Assembly (NCBI GenBank): GCA_937891245.1
Contig: CALAGB010000140.1
Span: forward strand, 1-6,442
Source of the DNA: an uncultured Thermomicrobiales bacterium
GTDB taxonomy: Bacteria > Chloroflexota > Chloroflexia > Thermomicrobiales > Thermomicrobiaceae
Direction of reading: 5' to 3'
DNA length: 6,442 bases
The notes below the pieces were generated by a model, which had not been told where the DNA came from, did no database searches, and was given only the letters and a program-made list of their open reading frames with translations. A program made the position numbers and the translations under genes. Each line of letters begins with the position of its first letter. Position 1 is the first letter of the stretch. Below are positions 1-6,292 of the stretch, one piece after another.

Positions 1-1
1 C

Positions 2-58
2 TACTGGCGCAAGGTGCTGGCCCGCCGTAATGAGAAAAACAACAAGGACGGAGACTGA
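2..58 (+). CDS. C-terminal end of an unidentified upstream gene (partial)
   Basis: Reading from base 2, the frame gives 18 residues, YWRKVLARRNEKNNKDGD, and then a TGA at 56-58, three bases before the rph ATG. The tail is strongly basic and hydrophilic, like many protein C-termini, and the tight spacing suggests an operon with rph. The same bases in frame 1 stop at 28-30, leaving a gap to rph, so frame 2 is the better choice. The remaining frame stays open into the out-of-frame reading of rph and is judged a shadow. Too little is present to name a product. Confidence 0.4.
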   Translation, partial: YWRKVLARRNEKNNKDGD

Positions 59-61
59 GCA

Positions 62-838
62 ATGGCGTCGACCTTCAATCGAAAGCGGCCGGGCGGGCGG
101 CGAATCGATGAGCTCCGCCCGATCGCGATCGTCCCTGGCTATGCGCCCTATGCCGAAGGCTCAGCGCTTATCTCCGCCGGAAATACGCACGTCCTCTGCA
201 CCGCGACGATCGAGGAGCGGGTGCCGGGGTTTCTCAAAGACACCGGCAAGGGTTGGGTCACCGCCGAATACGGAATGTTGCCGCGTAGCTCGCCACAGCG
301 CATCTCGCGTGAGCGCTCGCTCAGTTCGGGGCGCACACAGGAAATCCAGCGGCTCATCGGACGCTCGTTGCGCGCGGTTACCAAACTGGACGCGCTCGGT
401 GAGCGGATGATCATCATCGACTGCGACGTGCTCCGTGCCGATGGGGGCACGCGTACCGCGGCGATCACCGGCAGCTTCGTGGCATTGCAGCAGGCGCTTC
501 AGGTGCTGGTGAGCACCGGTCAAGTGAAGTCAGTACCCCTGAGCGGCATGGTAGCGGCGGTGAGCGTCGGCATTGTCTACGACGAAGCGCGGCTCGATCT
601 TGAATATGAAGAGGATTCGACCGCTGAGGTCGACTTCAACGTTGTCATGACCGATCGCGGCGAGTTCGTCGAAGTGCAGGGCACCGCCGAGGGCAAGGCC
701 TTCTCACGCGACCGGCTCGATGCACTACTTGATCTCGCCGGCGCCGGTATCGAACAGCTCTTTGCGTTGCAGCGCCAGGCGTTGGGACAACATTCGTCTG
801 ATCCGATGGATCGGAAACGGCGCTACGTCTCGATGTGA
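62..838 (+). CDS. rph: Ribonuclease PH
   Basis: This encodes a 258-residue RNase PH, the cytoplasmic phosphorolytic 3'-5' exoribonuclease that trims tRNA 3' ends and degrades structured RNA, using phosphate and releasing nucleoside diphosphates. The family works as a hexameric ring. Visible landmarks are the N-terminal RPGGRRIDELRP (9-20), GNTHVLCTATIEERVP (40-55), the segment WVTAEYGMLPRSS (66-78), GRTQEIQRLIGRSLR with the conserved Arg91, the phosphate-site ADGGTRTAAITG (126-137, Gly129-Thr130-Arg131), and the metal-site aspartates of EDSTAEVDFNVV (Asp185, Asp191). The length is normal and no key residue is missing. The ATG start is supported by GGAG at 50-53, eight bases upstream. The last 16 bases overlap the end of hisB on the opposite strand. 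In many Gram-positive bacteria rph is followed by an rdgB-type nucleotide pyrophosphatase gene, but not here. Confidence 0.97.
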   Translation: MASTFNRKRPGGRRIDELRPIAIVPGYAPYAEGSALISAGNTHVLCTATIEERVPGFLKDTGKGWVTAEYGMLPRSSPQRISRERSLSSGRTQEIQRLIGRSLRAVTKLDALGERMIIIDCDVLRADGGTRTAAITGSFVALQQALQVLVSTGQVKSVPLSGMVAAVSVGIVYDEARLDLEYEEDSTAEVDFNVVMTDRGEFVEVQGTAEGKAFSRDRLDALLDLAGAGIEQLFALQRQALGQHSSDPMDRKRRYVSM

Positions 839-1422
839 TCCTTGGTCGAAGGGATGCGGCCGCCGAGACGGGGATCCAGGGTGGTGGCGGCATCGAGGGC
901 ACGGGCGAACGCCTTGAAGACGGCTTCGACCTGGTGGTGGGCGTTCAATCCGTAGAGCGTCACGATATGCAGGTTGATCCGCGCCTCGACGGCAAGCGTT
1001 TCGAAGAAATGGCGGAAGAGATCGACCTCGATCTGTCCGACTGACATACCGCAAAACGGTACGCGCTGTACGAAATAACCGCGTCCCGAGCAATCAACTG
1101 CCACATGCGCCAGCGCCTCATCCATCGGCACCGCCACATCGGCCATACGCCGAATACCGCGCCGCTCGCCCAGCGCCTGGCGGATTGCCTGGCCGAGACA
1201 GATGGCGACATCCTCGGTCGTGTGATGCGGGTCGACTTCCAGATCGCCGTGTGCGTCAACCAGGAGATCGAACTGGCCGTGACGGGCGAAGAGGATCAGG
1301 AAATGATCGAGCGCGCCGAGTCCGGTGGAGATCCGCGATTCACCGGAACCGTCGAGATCGAGCCGGAGTTCGACCGAGGTCTCGGCCGTCGTGCGTTGTA
1401 TCTCGGCAACTCGGCTTGTCAT
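823..1422 (-). CDS. hisB: Imidazoleglycerol-phosphate dehydratase (monofunctional)
   Basis: This encodes 199 residues of the Mn-dependent dehydratase that converts imidazole-glycerol phosphate to imidazole-acetol phosphate in histidine synthesis. The two internally related halves each carry a metal-binding motif: HHTTEDV (66-72) and NAHHQVEAVFKAFARAL (160-176, with His162, His163 and Glu166). Supporting blocks are GALDHFL (36-42), MDEALAHVAVDCSGRGYFV (100-118) and FRHFFETLA (136-144). The C-terminus reads PSTKDHIET where the family usually has PSTKG, a small change outside the metal ligands. There is no fused histidinol-phosphatase domain, unlike enterobacterial HisB. The frame is open for 145 codons upstream, but this lies inside hisC. 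The ATG at 1422 fits the family N-terminus and has a strong Shine-Dalgarno sequence. It is downstream of hisC by five bases, so the two are probably cotranscribed and coupled. The product of HisB is the substrate of HisC. Confidence 0.96.
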   Translation of the reverse strand: MTSRVAEIQRTTAETSVELRLDLDGSGESRISTGLGALDHFLILFARHGQFDLLVDAHGDLEVDPHHTTEDVAICLGQAIRQALGERRGIRRMADVAVPMDEALAHVAVDCSGRGYFVQRVPFCGMSVGQIEVDLFRHFFETLAVEARINLHIVTLYGLNAHHQVEAVFKAFARALDAATTLDPRLGGRIPSTKDHIET

Positions 1423-1427
1423 ACGGA

Positions 1428-2531
1428 CTACACCTCTTCGGCGAGCGCGTGAAGCGCCGCGATCAGCACGTCGGTTTCCTCTGGCTTGCCGACCGTGATA
1501 CGCAGATAGTCGCGCAGATCGGGGCTTCCGTAATGGCGCACGAGAATGCCGAGCCGGGCGAGCCGCCGCTGGATCATATGAGCGTCTCCGCGCGTCACTC
1601 TGCAGAGAATATAGTTGGCCTGCGACGGGAAGGGCTGCAAGAAGTTCAGCTTTCGGAGCTGCCGGAAGAGTCGCCCACGTTCGATGCGGATACGCTTGAC
1701 CGATTCCTGCAGATAATCGGCGTCGTCGAGCACTGCTTCGATCGCCTTCAGCCCGGCCACGCTCACGTTGAATGGCTGTTTCACTTTCCAGAGCTGGGCG
1801 GCGAGCGAGAGGGGGAAGATGCCGTAGCCGAGGCGCAGGCCCGCCAACCCGGCCCACTTGCTGAACGTCCGCAGGACGACCATGTTGTCGAACTCGCCGG
1901 TGAAGGGGAGCAGCGTCTTGCCGGCGAACTCGAAATACGCTTCGTCGACGACAACCAGGGCGCCGGTGCGCAGGAGCCGCACGAGCTGCTGCTGGGTGAT
2001 CAGGTTGCCGGTCGGGTTGTTCGGTGACGCAATGAAGATGACTTTGGTTCGTTCGTTGACGGCCGCTTCAATTGCGTCGAGATCGAGTTCGAAGTCGGCC
2101 TGGCGCTCGACCAGGCGTGTCACACCATTGAAAAGCGGTGGGCGCTGTGCGTAGACACCGAAGGTTGGAATCGGGACGAGCACTTCGTCGCCCGGATCAA
2201 CGGTGGCGAGCAAAATCAGATCGATCAGTTCGTCGGCGCCGTTACCGATGATAATGCGGTCGAATGGCGCGCCGCTGTAGCCGGCGATCCGCTCGCGGGC
2301 CACCCGCTGATCGGGATCGGGATAGCGATGATAGCGGTCGAAGCTGGCGAGCGCCTCTTGCACGCGAAGCGTCGTGCCGTAAGGGTTTTCGTTCGTGTCG
2401 AGTTTGATAACATCGTCAACTGATATGTTGAGCGACTCAGCGACCGATTCGACGGCGACCGAAGGGGTGTAGCCGTCGAGATCGAGGACGCAAGGACGAA
2501 TCAGCCGTTGCAACGCTTTGGGGATCGCCAC
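1428..2531 (-). CDS. hisC: Histidinol-phosphate aminotransferase
   Basis: This encodes a 367-residue PLP-dependent fold-type I aminotransferase that converts imidazole-acetol phosphate plus glutamate into histidinol phosphate plus 2-oxoglutarate. Visible motifs are LDTNENPYG (44-52), typical of HisC; GNGADELID (96-104), which contributes to the cofactor phosphate site; ASPNNPTGN (168-176); VVDEAYFEF (194-202) with the cofactor-binding Asp196; the Schiff-base lysine in RTFSKWAGLAGLRLGYG (Lys225); and Arg344 in DYLRITVG, the usual carboxylate-binding arginine. The start is a GTG at 2531, preceded by a modest AGG-containing sequence about six bases upstream. The N-terminus RPCVLDLDGYTP matches the normal HisC opening, so little can be missing. 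It is the first gene of a minus-strand pair with hisB, reading away from the carboxypeptidase gene. HisC-like enzymes sometimes accept aromatic amino acids, but adjacency to hisB supports the histidine role. Confidence 0.95.
   Translation of the reverse strand: MAIPKALQRLIRPCVLDLDGYTPSVAVESVAESLNISVDDVIKLDTNENPYGTTLRVQEALASFDRYHRYPDPDQRVARERIAGYSGAPFDRIIIGNGADELIDLILLATVDPGDEVLVPIPTFGVYAQRPPLFNGVTRLVERQADFELDLDAIEAAVNERTKVIFIASPNNPTGNLITQQQLVRLLRTGALVVVDEAYFEFAGKTLLPFTGEFDNMVVLRTFSKWAGLAGLRLGYGIFPLSLAAQLWKVKQPFNVSVAGLKAIEAVLDDADYLQESVKRIRIERGRLFRQLRKLNFLQPFPSQANYILCRVTRGDAHMIQRRLARLGILVRHYGSPDLRDYLRITVGKPEETDVLIAALHALAEEV
1431..1438 (-). promoter_or_regulatory. Shine-Dalgarno of hisB, next to the hisC stop
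   Basis: Read on the minus strand this is AAGAGGTG, a strong ribosome-binding sequence. It ends immediately before the TAG of hisC (1428-1430) and lies eight bases before the hisB ATG. It fixes the hisB start at 1422 and places the initiation site within the footprint of ribosomes terminating on hisC, which favours translational coupling. Confidence 0.75.
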
Positions 2532-2614
2532 AAGAACCTGCCTGTCACAACATCGTGCGGAACATCGCGCGTCGCGTTCAATGCGAGCCGCGCTATCCTA
2601 GCACGACCAGCGCG
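2532..2614. promoter_or_regulatory. Divergent hisC / carboxypeptidase intergenic region
   Basis: This 83-base region must hold the promoters for hisC (leftward) and for the carboxypeptidase unit (rightward). The only AT-rich spot is GCTATCCTAGC at 2593-2603, an imperfect inverted repeat. It offers a possible -10 on the plus strand (TATCCT, 2594-2599) and one on the minus strand (TAGGAT, 2600-2595). Neither has a convincing -35 at 16-18 bases, so the assignment is tentative. If the plus-strand -10 is used, the transcript would begin within about ten bases of the ATG at 2615. Confidence 0.3.
2549..2571 (+). repeat. Short tandem direct repeat between hisC and the carboxypeptidase gene
   Basis: AACATCGTGCG (2549-2559) is followed one base later by AACATCGCGCG (2561-2571). 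They match at 10 of 11 positions with a 12-base period. The pair lies in the 5' leader of hisC. It could be a regulator site read from one face of the helix, or chance; the sequence alone does not decide. Confidence 0.3.
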
Positions 2615-3916
2615 ATGAGAACGCAGCCGTCCAATGGGCGAACGATCACGTCGCCGACGCGAGGCTCGAATTGGTGCCGCCTGCTGGTGGCTATTATAGT
2701 CATTCTCTGCGCGACGCTCTCGGGTCTGCTCCAACGGCCTGCGGGTCTTTCCCACGATGTCGCGGCGACGGCGCCCGCTCCACCACGAACGCTCGCGTAT
2801 CCCGCGACCGCGGTCCCTCGCGCGACGCTCATCCACGCGATCCTTAGCCCGGCACAGACGATACCTGCGCTGCCACCCAAACCGGCTCCAGCCCCGCCGA
2901 TTCAACTTTCCGCGAAGGCCGCCTATGCGGTCGATCTGACCAATGGCGTCGAACTCTACGCCGTAAACGCCGACACGCCGTTGCCTCCGGCCAGCACGAC
3001 CAAAATCGTTACGGCACTTGTTGTCGTCGAGCACGCAAACCTCGATGCGGCGGTGACGATCGAGGCGGACGACACGGTCGATCCCACGATTTACTCGCAC
3101 ATGGGGCTTGAAGTCGGTGATGTCGTCACGGTGCACGATCTGCTCGCCGGGATGTTGCTCAATTCCGGGGGCGACGCCGCTCTGGCGCTGGCGCGTGACA
3201 TCGGTGCCACGCTACCGGGTGTGGCCGGCGAAGCGCCCCGCCAGCGCTTCGTCGACGAGATGAACCGACAGGCCGCCGCGCTCGGCATGAAGAACTCGCA
3301 TTTCGTCGATCCGGATGGCCGCGATACCGACGGCCATGTGAGCACCGCGCGGGATCTGGCGCTCGCCGCGCAAAAGCTATTCGATGATCAGGTACTCCAA
3401 AAGTTGGTCGGCGAGATCCAGCAAGATGTTCAGATTCAGGGGCCGAACGCGCGCATGATCACGCTCTACAACACGAATGAACTGCTTGGAGCGCCGGGCG
3501 TACATGGCGTCAAGACTGGAACAACCGATGCGGCCGGTCAATGCCTGGTGCTTGCGACCTGGGAGAACGGCGCGCGTGTCATCACGGTATTGCTCGGCAG
3601 CGGGAATCGCTATGGTGATGCGAACACGCTGCTCGGTTATTTGAATCAGCAGTTTCGATGGGTGCGGCTCGGGCGAAACGGCGATCTGGCGGCGCTCAAT
3701 CAGGAGCTGGCGCAAAAGGGGCTTTCGCTCGGTATCGTACGCACGGTGCTGCTCACCGCGCAGCGGGCGGCTGAGCTGAAATTCACGCTCGAATTGCGGC
3801 CGGTGAGTGGTGGTGGGCCGTTCCGCGCGCAAGGTGACGTAGTATTCTTAATCGGCGCGCAACCGATCCTGCGCCTGTCGATTTACTCCGGAGATCCATT
3901 CAATAGCGGCGGGTGA
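2615..3916 (+). CDS. D-alanyl-D-alanine carboxypeptidase, class A (peptidase S11, DacA/DacF type)
   Basis: This encodes a 433-residue penicillin-binding protein family serine carboxypeptidase that removes the terminal D-alanine of peptidoglycan stem peptides outside the membrane. A basic 20-residue N-terminus is followed by a hydrophobic segment (about 23-39, LLVAIIVILCATLSGLL), either a signal peptide or an anchor. An Ala/Pro-rich linker runs to about 97. The catalytic domain shows SxxK as ASTTK (Ser127, Lys130), the second motif as NSGGDAALAL (Ser184-Gly-Gly186), and KTGTT (Lys300-Thr-Gly). The second motif normally reads SxN, so the asparagine is replaced by glycine. Residues from about 355 form a small C-terminal domain with no clear amphipathic anchor helix. 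I chose the ATG at 2615 over an in-frame GTG at 2555: the GTG would leave only 23 bases to hisC, and the extra 20 residues do not resemble a signal. No good Shine-Dalgarno precedes either. It is first of four co-directional genes. Confidence 0.9.
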   Translation: MRTQPSNGRTITSPTRGSNWCRLLVAIIVILCATLSGLLQRPAGLSHDVAATAPAPPRTLAYPATAVPRATLIHAILSPAQTIPALPPKPAPAPPIQLSAKAAYAVDLTNGVELYAVNADTPLPPASTTKIVTALVVVEHANLDAAVTIEADDTVDPTIYSHMGLEVGDVVTVHDLLAGMLLNSGGDAALALARDIGATLPGVAGEAPRQRFVDEMNRQAAALGMKNSHFVDPDGRDTDGHVSTARDLALAAQKLFDDQVLQKLVGEIQQDVQIQGPNARMITLYNTNELLGAPGVHGVKTGTTDAAGQCLVLATWENGARVITVLLGSGNRYGDANTLLGYLNQQFRWVRLGRNGDLAALNQELAQKGLSLGIVRTVLLTAQRAAELKFTLELRPVSGGGPFRAQGDVVFLIGAQPILRLSIYSGDPFNSGG

Positions 3917-3947
3917 CGGGACGGCGCTCGTCCGTTCGGCTTGCCAC

Positions 3948-3952
3948 AGGAG
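3948..3952 (+). promoter_or_regulatory. Shine-Dalgarno that sets the rluB TTG start
   Basis: AGGAG lies five bases before an in-frame TTG at 3958-3960. The frame is also open from a GTG at 3913 that overlaps the carboxypeptidase stop. That upstream GTG lacks a comparable ribosome-binding sequence and would add 15 residues that do not resemble the family N-terminus. Confidence 0.7.
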
Positions 3953-3957
3953 CAAAT

Positions 3958-4914
3958 TTGGAACGTCTTCAACATGTCATCGCGTCCTACGGTCTGACGT
4001 CACGGCGTAAAGCGGAGCAGATGATCGCCAATGGGCGTGTCAGCGTCGATGGTGAGATCGTGCAGGAGATGGGCCTTCGCGTCGATCCACAGCGGCAGAC
4101 GATCCGTGTTGACGGTAAGGTCGTGAAATGGGAGCGACGTCGCTACCTGATGCTGAATAAGCCGTCCGGCTATATCACGACGGCCGCCGACGAGCGGGGT
4201 CGCCGCACGGTGCTTGATCTGATCAATGTGCCGGAACGGGTTGTCCCGGTCGGCCGGCTCGACCGCAAGACGTCCCGCCTGCTCCTACTGACGAACGACG
4301 GCGAGCTTCTTTATCGCATCACGCATCCCAAATTCGAACTGGAGAAAGAATACGAAGCGCTGCTCGACGGCTTTCCGCCACCGGCGGCGCTCGAACGGCT
4401 GCGGCGCGGGATTACGGTCGATGGCGTCAAAGTCGCCGCCGCTCAGGTGCGCCCGCTGCATAACGAAGAATCGGGGACGGTTCTCCGTATCGTCATTCAC
4501 GAGGGGCGAAATCGCATCGTGCGTCGCATGTTGGAGCAGATCGGATATCCGGCGGTGAAGCTCTTGCGCACGCGGGTCGGGCCATTGCATGTGCGCGGCT
4601 TGCCGAGCGGTGCCTCCCGTGATCTGACACCCGGCGAACTGGAGCAGATTCGCGCGTCGGTCGGTTTGAATGAGGGCGCGACAGGCGGCGAGACGAGTGA
4701 AGAACGACGCGCGCGGCCTTCGGAAACGGGAGGAGCGCGCGATGGCGGTCGACCGGCCTCCGGCGGTCGCCCTGATCGGCGGAGGACGCCAGGTTCTGGA
4801 GACGCGTTTCAAGGTGGGAGAAGCGGTGGCGGCAACGCACCTCGTAATCGCGATCGACGGACCGGCGGCGGCCGGCAAGAGTACAGTGGCAAGCCGCCTC
4901 GCAAACCGGATTGA
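3958..4914 (+). CDS. rluB: RluB/RsuA-family pseudouridine synthase with Gly/Arg-rich tail
   Basis: This encodes a 318-residue pseudouridine synthase that isomerises a uridine in rRNA; RluB acts on helix 80 of 23S rRNA. The N-terminal S4 RNA-binding domain (about 1-60) opens with MERLQHVIASYGLTSRRKAE, the usual opening. The catalytic domain follows, with LNKPSGY (66-72), the catalytic aspartate in VGRLDRKTSRLLLLTNDGEL (Asp102), and HEGRNRIVRRML (181-192). The motif after the aspartate has TSR where TxG is usual. The core ends near residue 236. About 80 residues of Gly/Arg/Pro-rich low-complexity sequence follow, common in the family as an RNA-binding tail but here partly overlapping cmk. The start is TTG at 3958 with AGGAG five bases upstream, giving a 41-base gap from the carboxypeptidase. 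It could be an RluE or RluF relative, but the sequence and genomic setting favour RluB. Confidence 0.92.
   Translation: MERLQHVIASYGLTSRRKAEQMIANGRVSVDGEIVQEMGLRVDPQRQTIRVDGKVVKWERRRYLMLNKPSGYITTAADERGRRTVLDLINVPERVVPVGRLDRKTSRLLLLTNDGELLYRITHPKFELEKEYEALLDGFPPPAALERLRRGITVDGVKVAAAQVRPLHNEESGTVLRIVIHEGRNRIVRRMLEQIGYPAVKLLRTRVGPLHVRGLPSGASRDLTPGELEQIRASVGLNEGATGGETSEERRARPSETGGARDGGRPASGGRPDRRRTPGSGDAFQGGRSGGGNAPRNRDRRTGGGRQEYSGKPPRKPD
4731..4735 (+). promoter_or_regulatory. Alternative Shine-Dalgarno for a longer cmk start
   Basis: AGGAG, within the longer run GGGAGGAG (4728-4735), lies six bases before an ATG at 4742 in the cmk frame. Translation from there would give a 259-residue Cmk with 28 extra N-terminal residues (MAVDRPPAVALIGGG and onward) and a 173-base overlap with rluB. 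The signal is stronger than that of the preferred GTG, so this start cannot be dismissed on sequence alone. Confidence 0.35.
4816..4820 (+). promoter_or_regulatory. Shine-Dalgarno of the preferred cmk GTG start
   Basis: GGGAG, within AAGGTGGGAG (4811-4820), lies five bases before the GTG at 4826. Starting there puts the Walker A glycine at residue 12, the usual position in cytidylate kinases. It lies inside the coding sequence of the rluB tail. Confidence 0.55.
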
Positions 4915-5521
4915 CGCGCTGTTTCTCGATACCGGCGTGATCTATCGGGCGCTCACGCTGGCGGCGCTCGAACAGGGCATTTCCGCCACTGATGCGGAGT
5001 CGCTCGCTCGGTTGGCCGCGTCATTGCCGTTGCGCGTTACTCCGCCGACTGTTAATGATGGTCGGCAGTGCGACGTCATACTGGACGATCGCGATATGAC
5101 CTGGGCGATTCGGTCTCCCGAAGTTGATCGTTCCGTTTCAGCCGTCTCAGCGCATCCAGATGTGCGCGCAGCACTCCTCGATGTGCAGCGTGAGATTGGA
5201 CGGAGCGGCCGGGTCGTGATGGTGGGACGTGATATCGGCACTGTTGTGATGCCCGACGCGGACCTCAAGATCTGGCTCGAAGCGTCGCTTGACGAACGTG
5301 CGCGCCGCCGCACCCGCGATCTCGCTCGATCCGGAAAGCCGCACGAGCTGGACGCGGTGCGTGCGGATCTCCAGGCGCGGGATCAGTTCGATGCCGGTCG
5401 CTCGGCGGCACCAATGACGCGCGCCAGCGACGCGATCGTCGTCGACACTGATGGGTTGACGATCGAGCAGGTGGTTGAGCAAATCTGCCATCTTCTGACG
5501 GAGTCGGGCCGTGACAACTGA
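4826..5521 (+). CDS. cmk: Cytidylate kinase
   Basis: This encodes a 231-residue (d)CMP kinase, a cytoplasmic P-loop NMP kinase that transfers phosphate from ATP to CMP or dCMP and so feeds CTP, dCTP and CDP-diacylglycerol synthesis. The Walker A loop is GPAAAGKST (12-20), followed by LDTGVIYRALT (34-44), where LDTGAMYRA is more usual. The CMP-binding insert contains RSPEVDRSVSAVSAHPDVR. The core motif is VGRDIGTVVMPDADLKIWL, with Val in place of the common Asp or Glu before GRD. The lid arginines lie in DERARRRTRDL, and the C-terminal RDQFDAGRSAAPM matches the family. The GTG at 4826 gives a normal length, but an ATG at 4742 with a stronger ribosome-binding site is an alternative. The first 89 bases overlap rluB in another frame, and the last 11 overlap plsC. 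Confidence 0.95.
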   Translation: MAATHLVIAIDGPAAAGKSTVASRLANRIDALFLDTGVIYRALTLAALEQGISATDAESLARLAASLPLRVTPPTVNDGRQCDVILDDRDMTWAIRSPEVDRSVSAVSAHPDVRAALLDVQREIGRSGRVVMVGRDIGTVVMPDADLKIWLEASLDERARRRTRDLARSGKPHELDAVRADLQARDQFDAGRSAAPMTRASDAIVVDTDGLTIEQVVEQICHLLTESGRDN

Positions 5522-6263
5522 AAGAAAACCGCTCGGCGAGCGGCTCTGGCGCGCGTTTCGCCTCTCGCTCTATCTCGGAGCCCGGCCCTTTGTACTAGCG
5601 GCCTTTCGCCTCATCTTCGGCTTTCGTATTGAAGGGTTAGAGAACGTCCCGAAAAAGAGCGGGGCGCTCGTTATCTGCAACCACATCCATAACTCCGACC
5701 CGATCCTGTTGGTGGCCGCTTATCCTCGTCCACTCCTCTGGATGGCGAAAAAAGAGGTCTTCTCGGTGCCAGTGATTGGTTGGATTGCTGATTCGGCCGG
5801 CGCGTTTCCGGTCGATCGCGGATCGGCCGATCGTGCGGCGATGCGCAACGCCGAGCGCCTGTTGCGTGAGCATTATCTGGTCGGCGTCTTTCCCGAAGGG
5901 ACGCGCAGCGTGACCGGTGGGCTCAAGGATGTCTATCCCGGTGTGGCGCTGATCGCGGTCAAGAGTGGCGTTCCGATTCTGCCGACGGCGATTATCGGGA
6001 GCGATCGCTTGCCGTTTAACGGCCATAAGGGACGACGACGCAGAAGCGGGCGTCTGTGCGTCACGGTGCGCATCGGCCGGCCGTTCGAATTGGCCGCGAA
6101 GGATGCTGCCGGTAAACGTCGCGATCTCAGCGAATTGACTGACGAGATGATGATCGAGATCGCGAAGCTATTGCCGGAAGATTACCGTGGTATCTATACC
6201 GAGCGGCTCCGCGCGCTCGAATCCGAGTCGTCGCCGAGTCTAACCTCGACCGCGAACGACTGA
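5511..6263 (+). CDS. plsC: 1-acyl-sn-glycerol-3-phosphate acyltransferase
   Basis: This encodes a 250-residue acyltransferase that adds the second acyl chain to lysophosphatidic acid, giving phosphatidic acid at the inner face of the membrane. All four family blocks are present: block I NHIHNSDP (57-64, catalytic His58 and Asp63), block II GAFPVDRG (97-104), block III FPEGTRS (127-133) and block IV VPILPTAI (154-161). An amphipathic to hydrophobic N-terminal stretch (about 11-38, basic residues with FVLAAFRLIFGF) probably attaches it to the membrane. The C-terminal 35 residues are hydrophilic. The start is GTG at 5511, with GGAG at 5500-5503 seven bases upstream, and it overlaps the cmk stop by 11 bases, which suggests coupling. 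It is the last gene of the plus-strand unit visible here. Members of this family can act on other lysolipids, but the assignment to phosphatidate synthesis is the default. Confidence 0.93.
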   Translation: MTTERKPLGERLWRAFRLSLYLGARPFVLAAFRLIFGFRIEGLENVPKKSGALVICNHIHNSDPILLVAAYPRPLLWMAKKEVFSVPVIGWIADSAGAFPVDRGSADRAAMRNAERLLREHYLVGVFPEGTRSVTGGLKDVYPGVALIAVKSGVPILPTAIIGSDRLPFNGHKGRRRRSGRLCVTVRIGRPFELAAKDAAGKRRDLSELTDEMMIEIAKLLPEDYRGIYTERLRALESESSPSLTSTAND

Positions 6264-6292
6264 TCCCCCCATCGCCCCGCCTCTTCCCGGAC

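Noticed and set aside
800..814. Inverted repeat GATCC-GAT-GGATC near the end of rph as a terminator for hisB or rph
   Set aside because: The stem is only five base pairs and no T-run follows on either strand. It lies in conserved-length rph coding sequence.
1423..1857. A 145-codon open extension upstream of hisB in the same frame
   Set aside because: It lies entirely inside hisC in another frame and is Arg/Ala-rich, typical of out-of-frame GC-rich sequence. The ATG at 1422 has a strong ribosome-binding site and the family N-terminus.
2555..2614. GTG at 2555 as the carboxypeptidase start
   Set aside because: It would leave only 23 bases to the divergent hisC start, has no ribosome-binding site, and adds residues unlike a signal peptide. 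It remains possible but is less likely.
3913..3957. GTG at 3913 as the rluB start, overlapping the carboxypeptidase stop
   Set aside because: The extra 15 residues do not match the S4-domain opening, and the TTG at 3958 has AGGAG five bases upstream and gives the typical MERLQ start.
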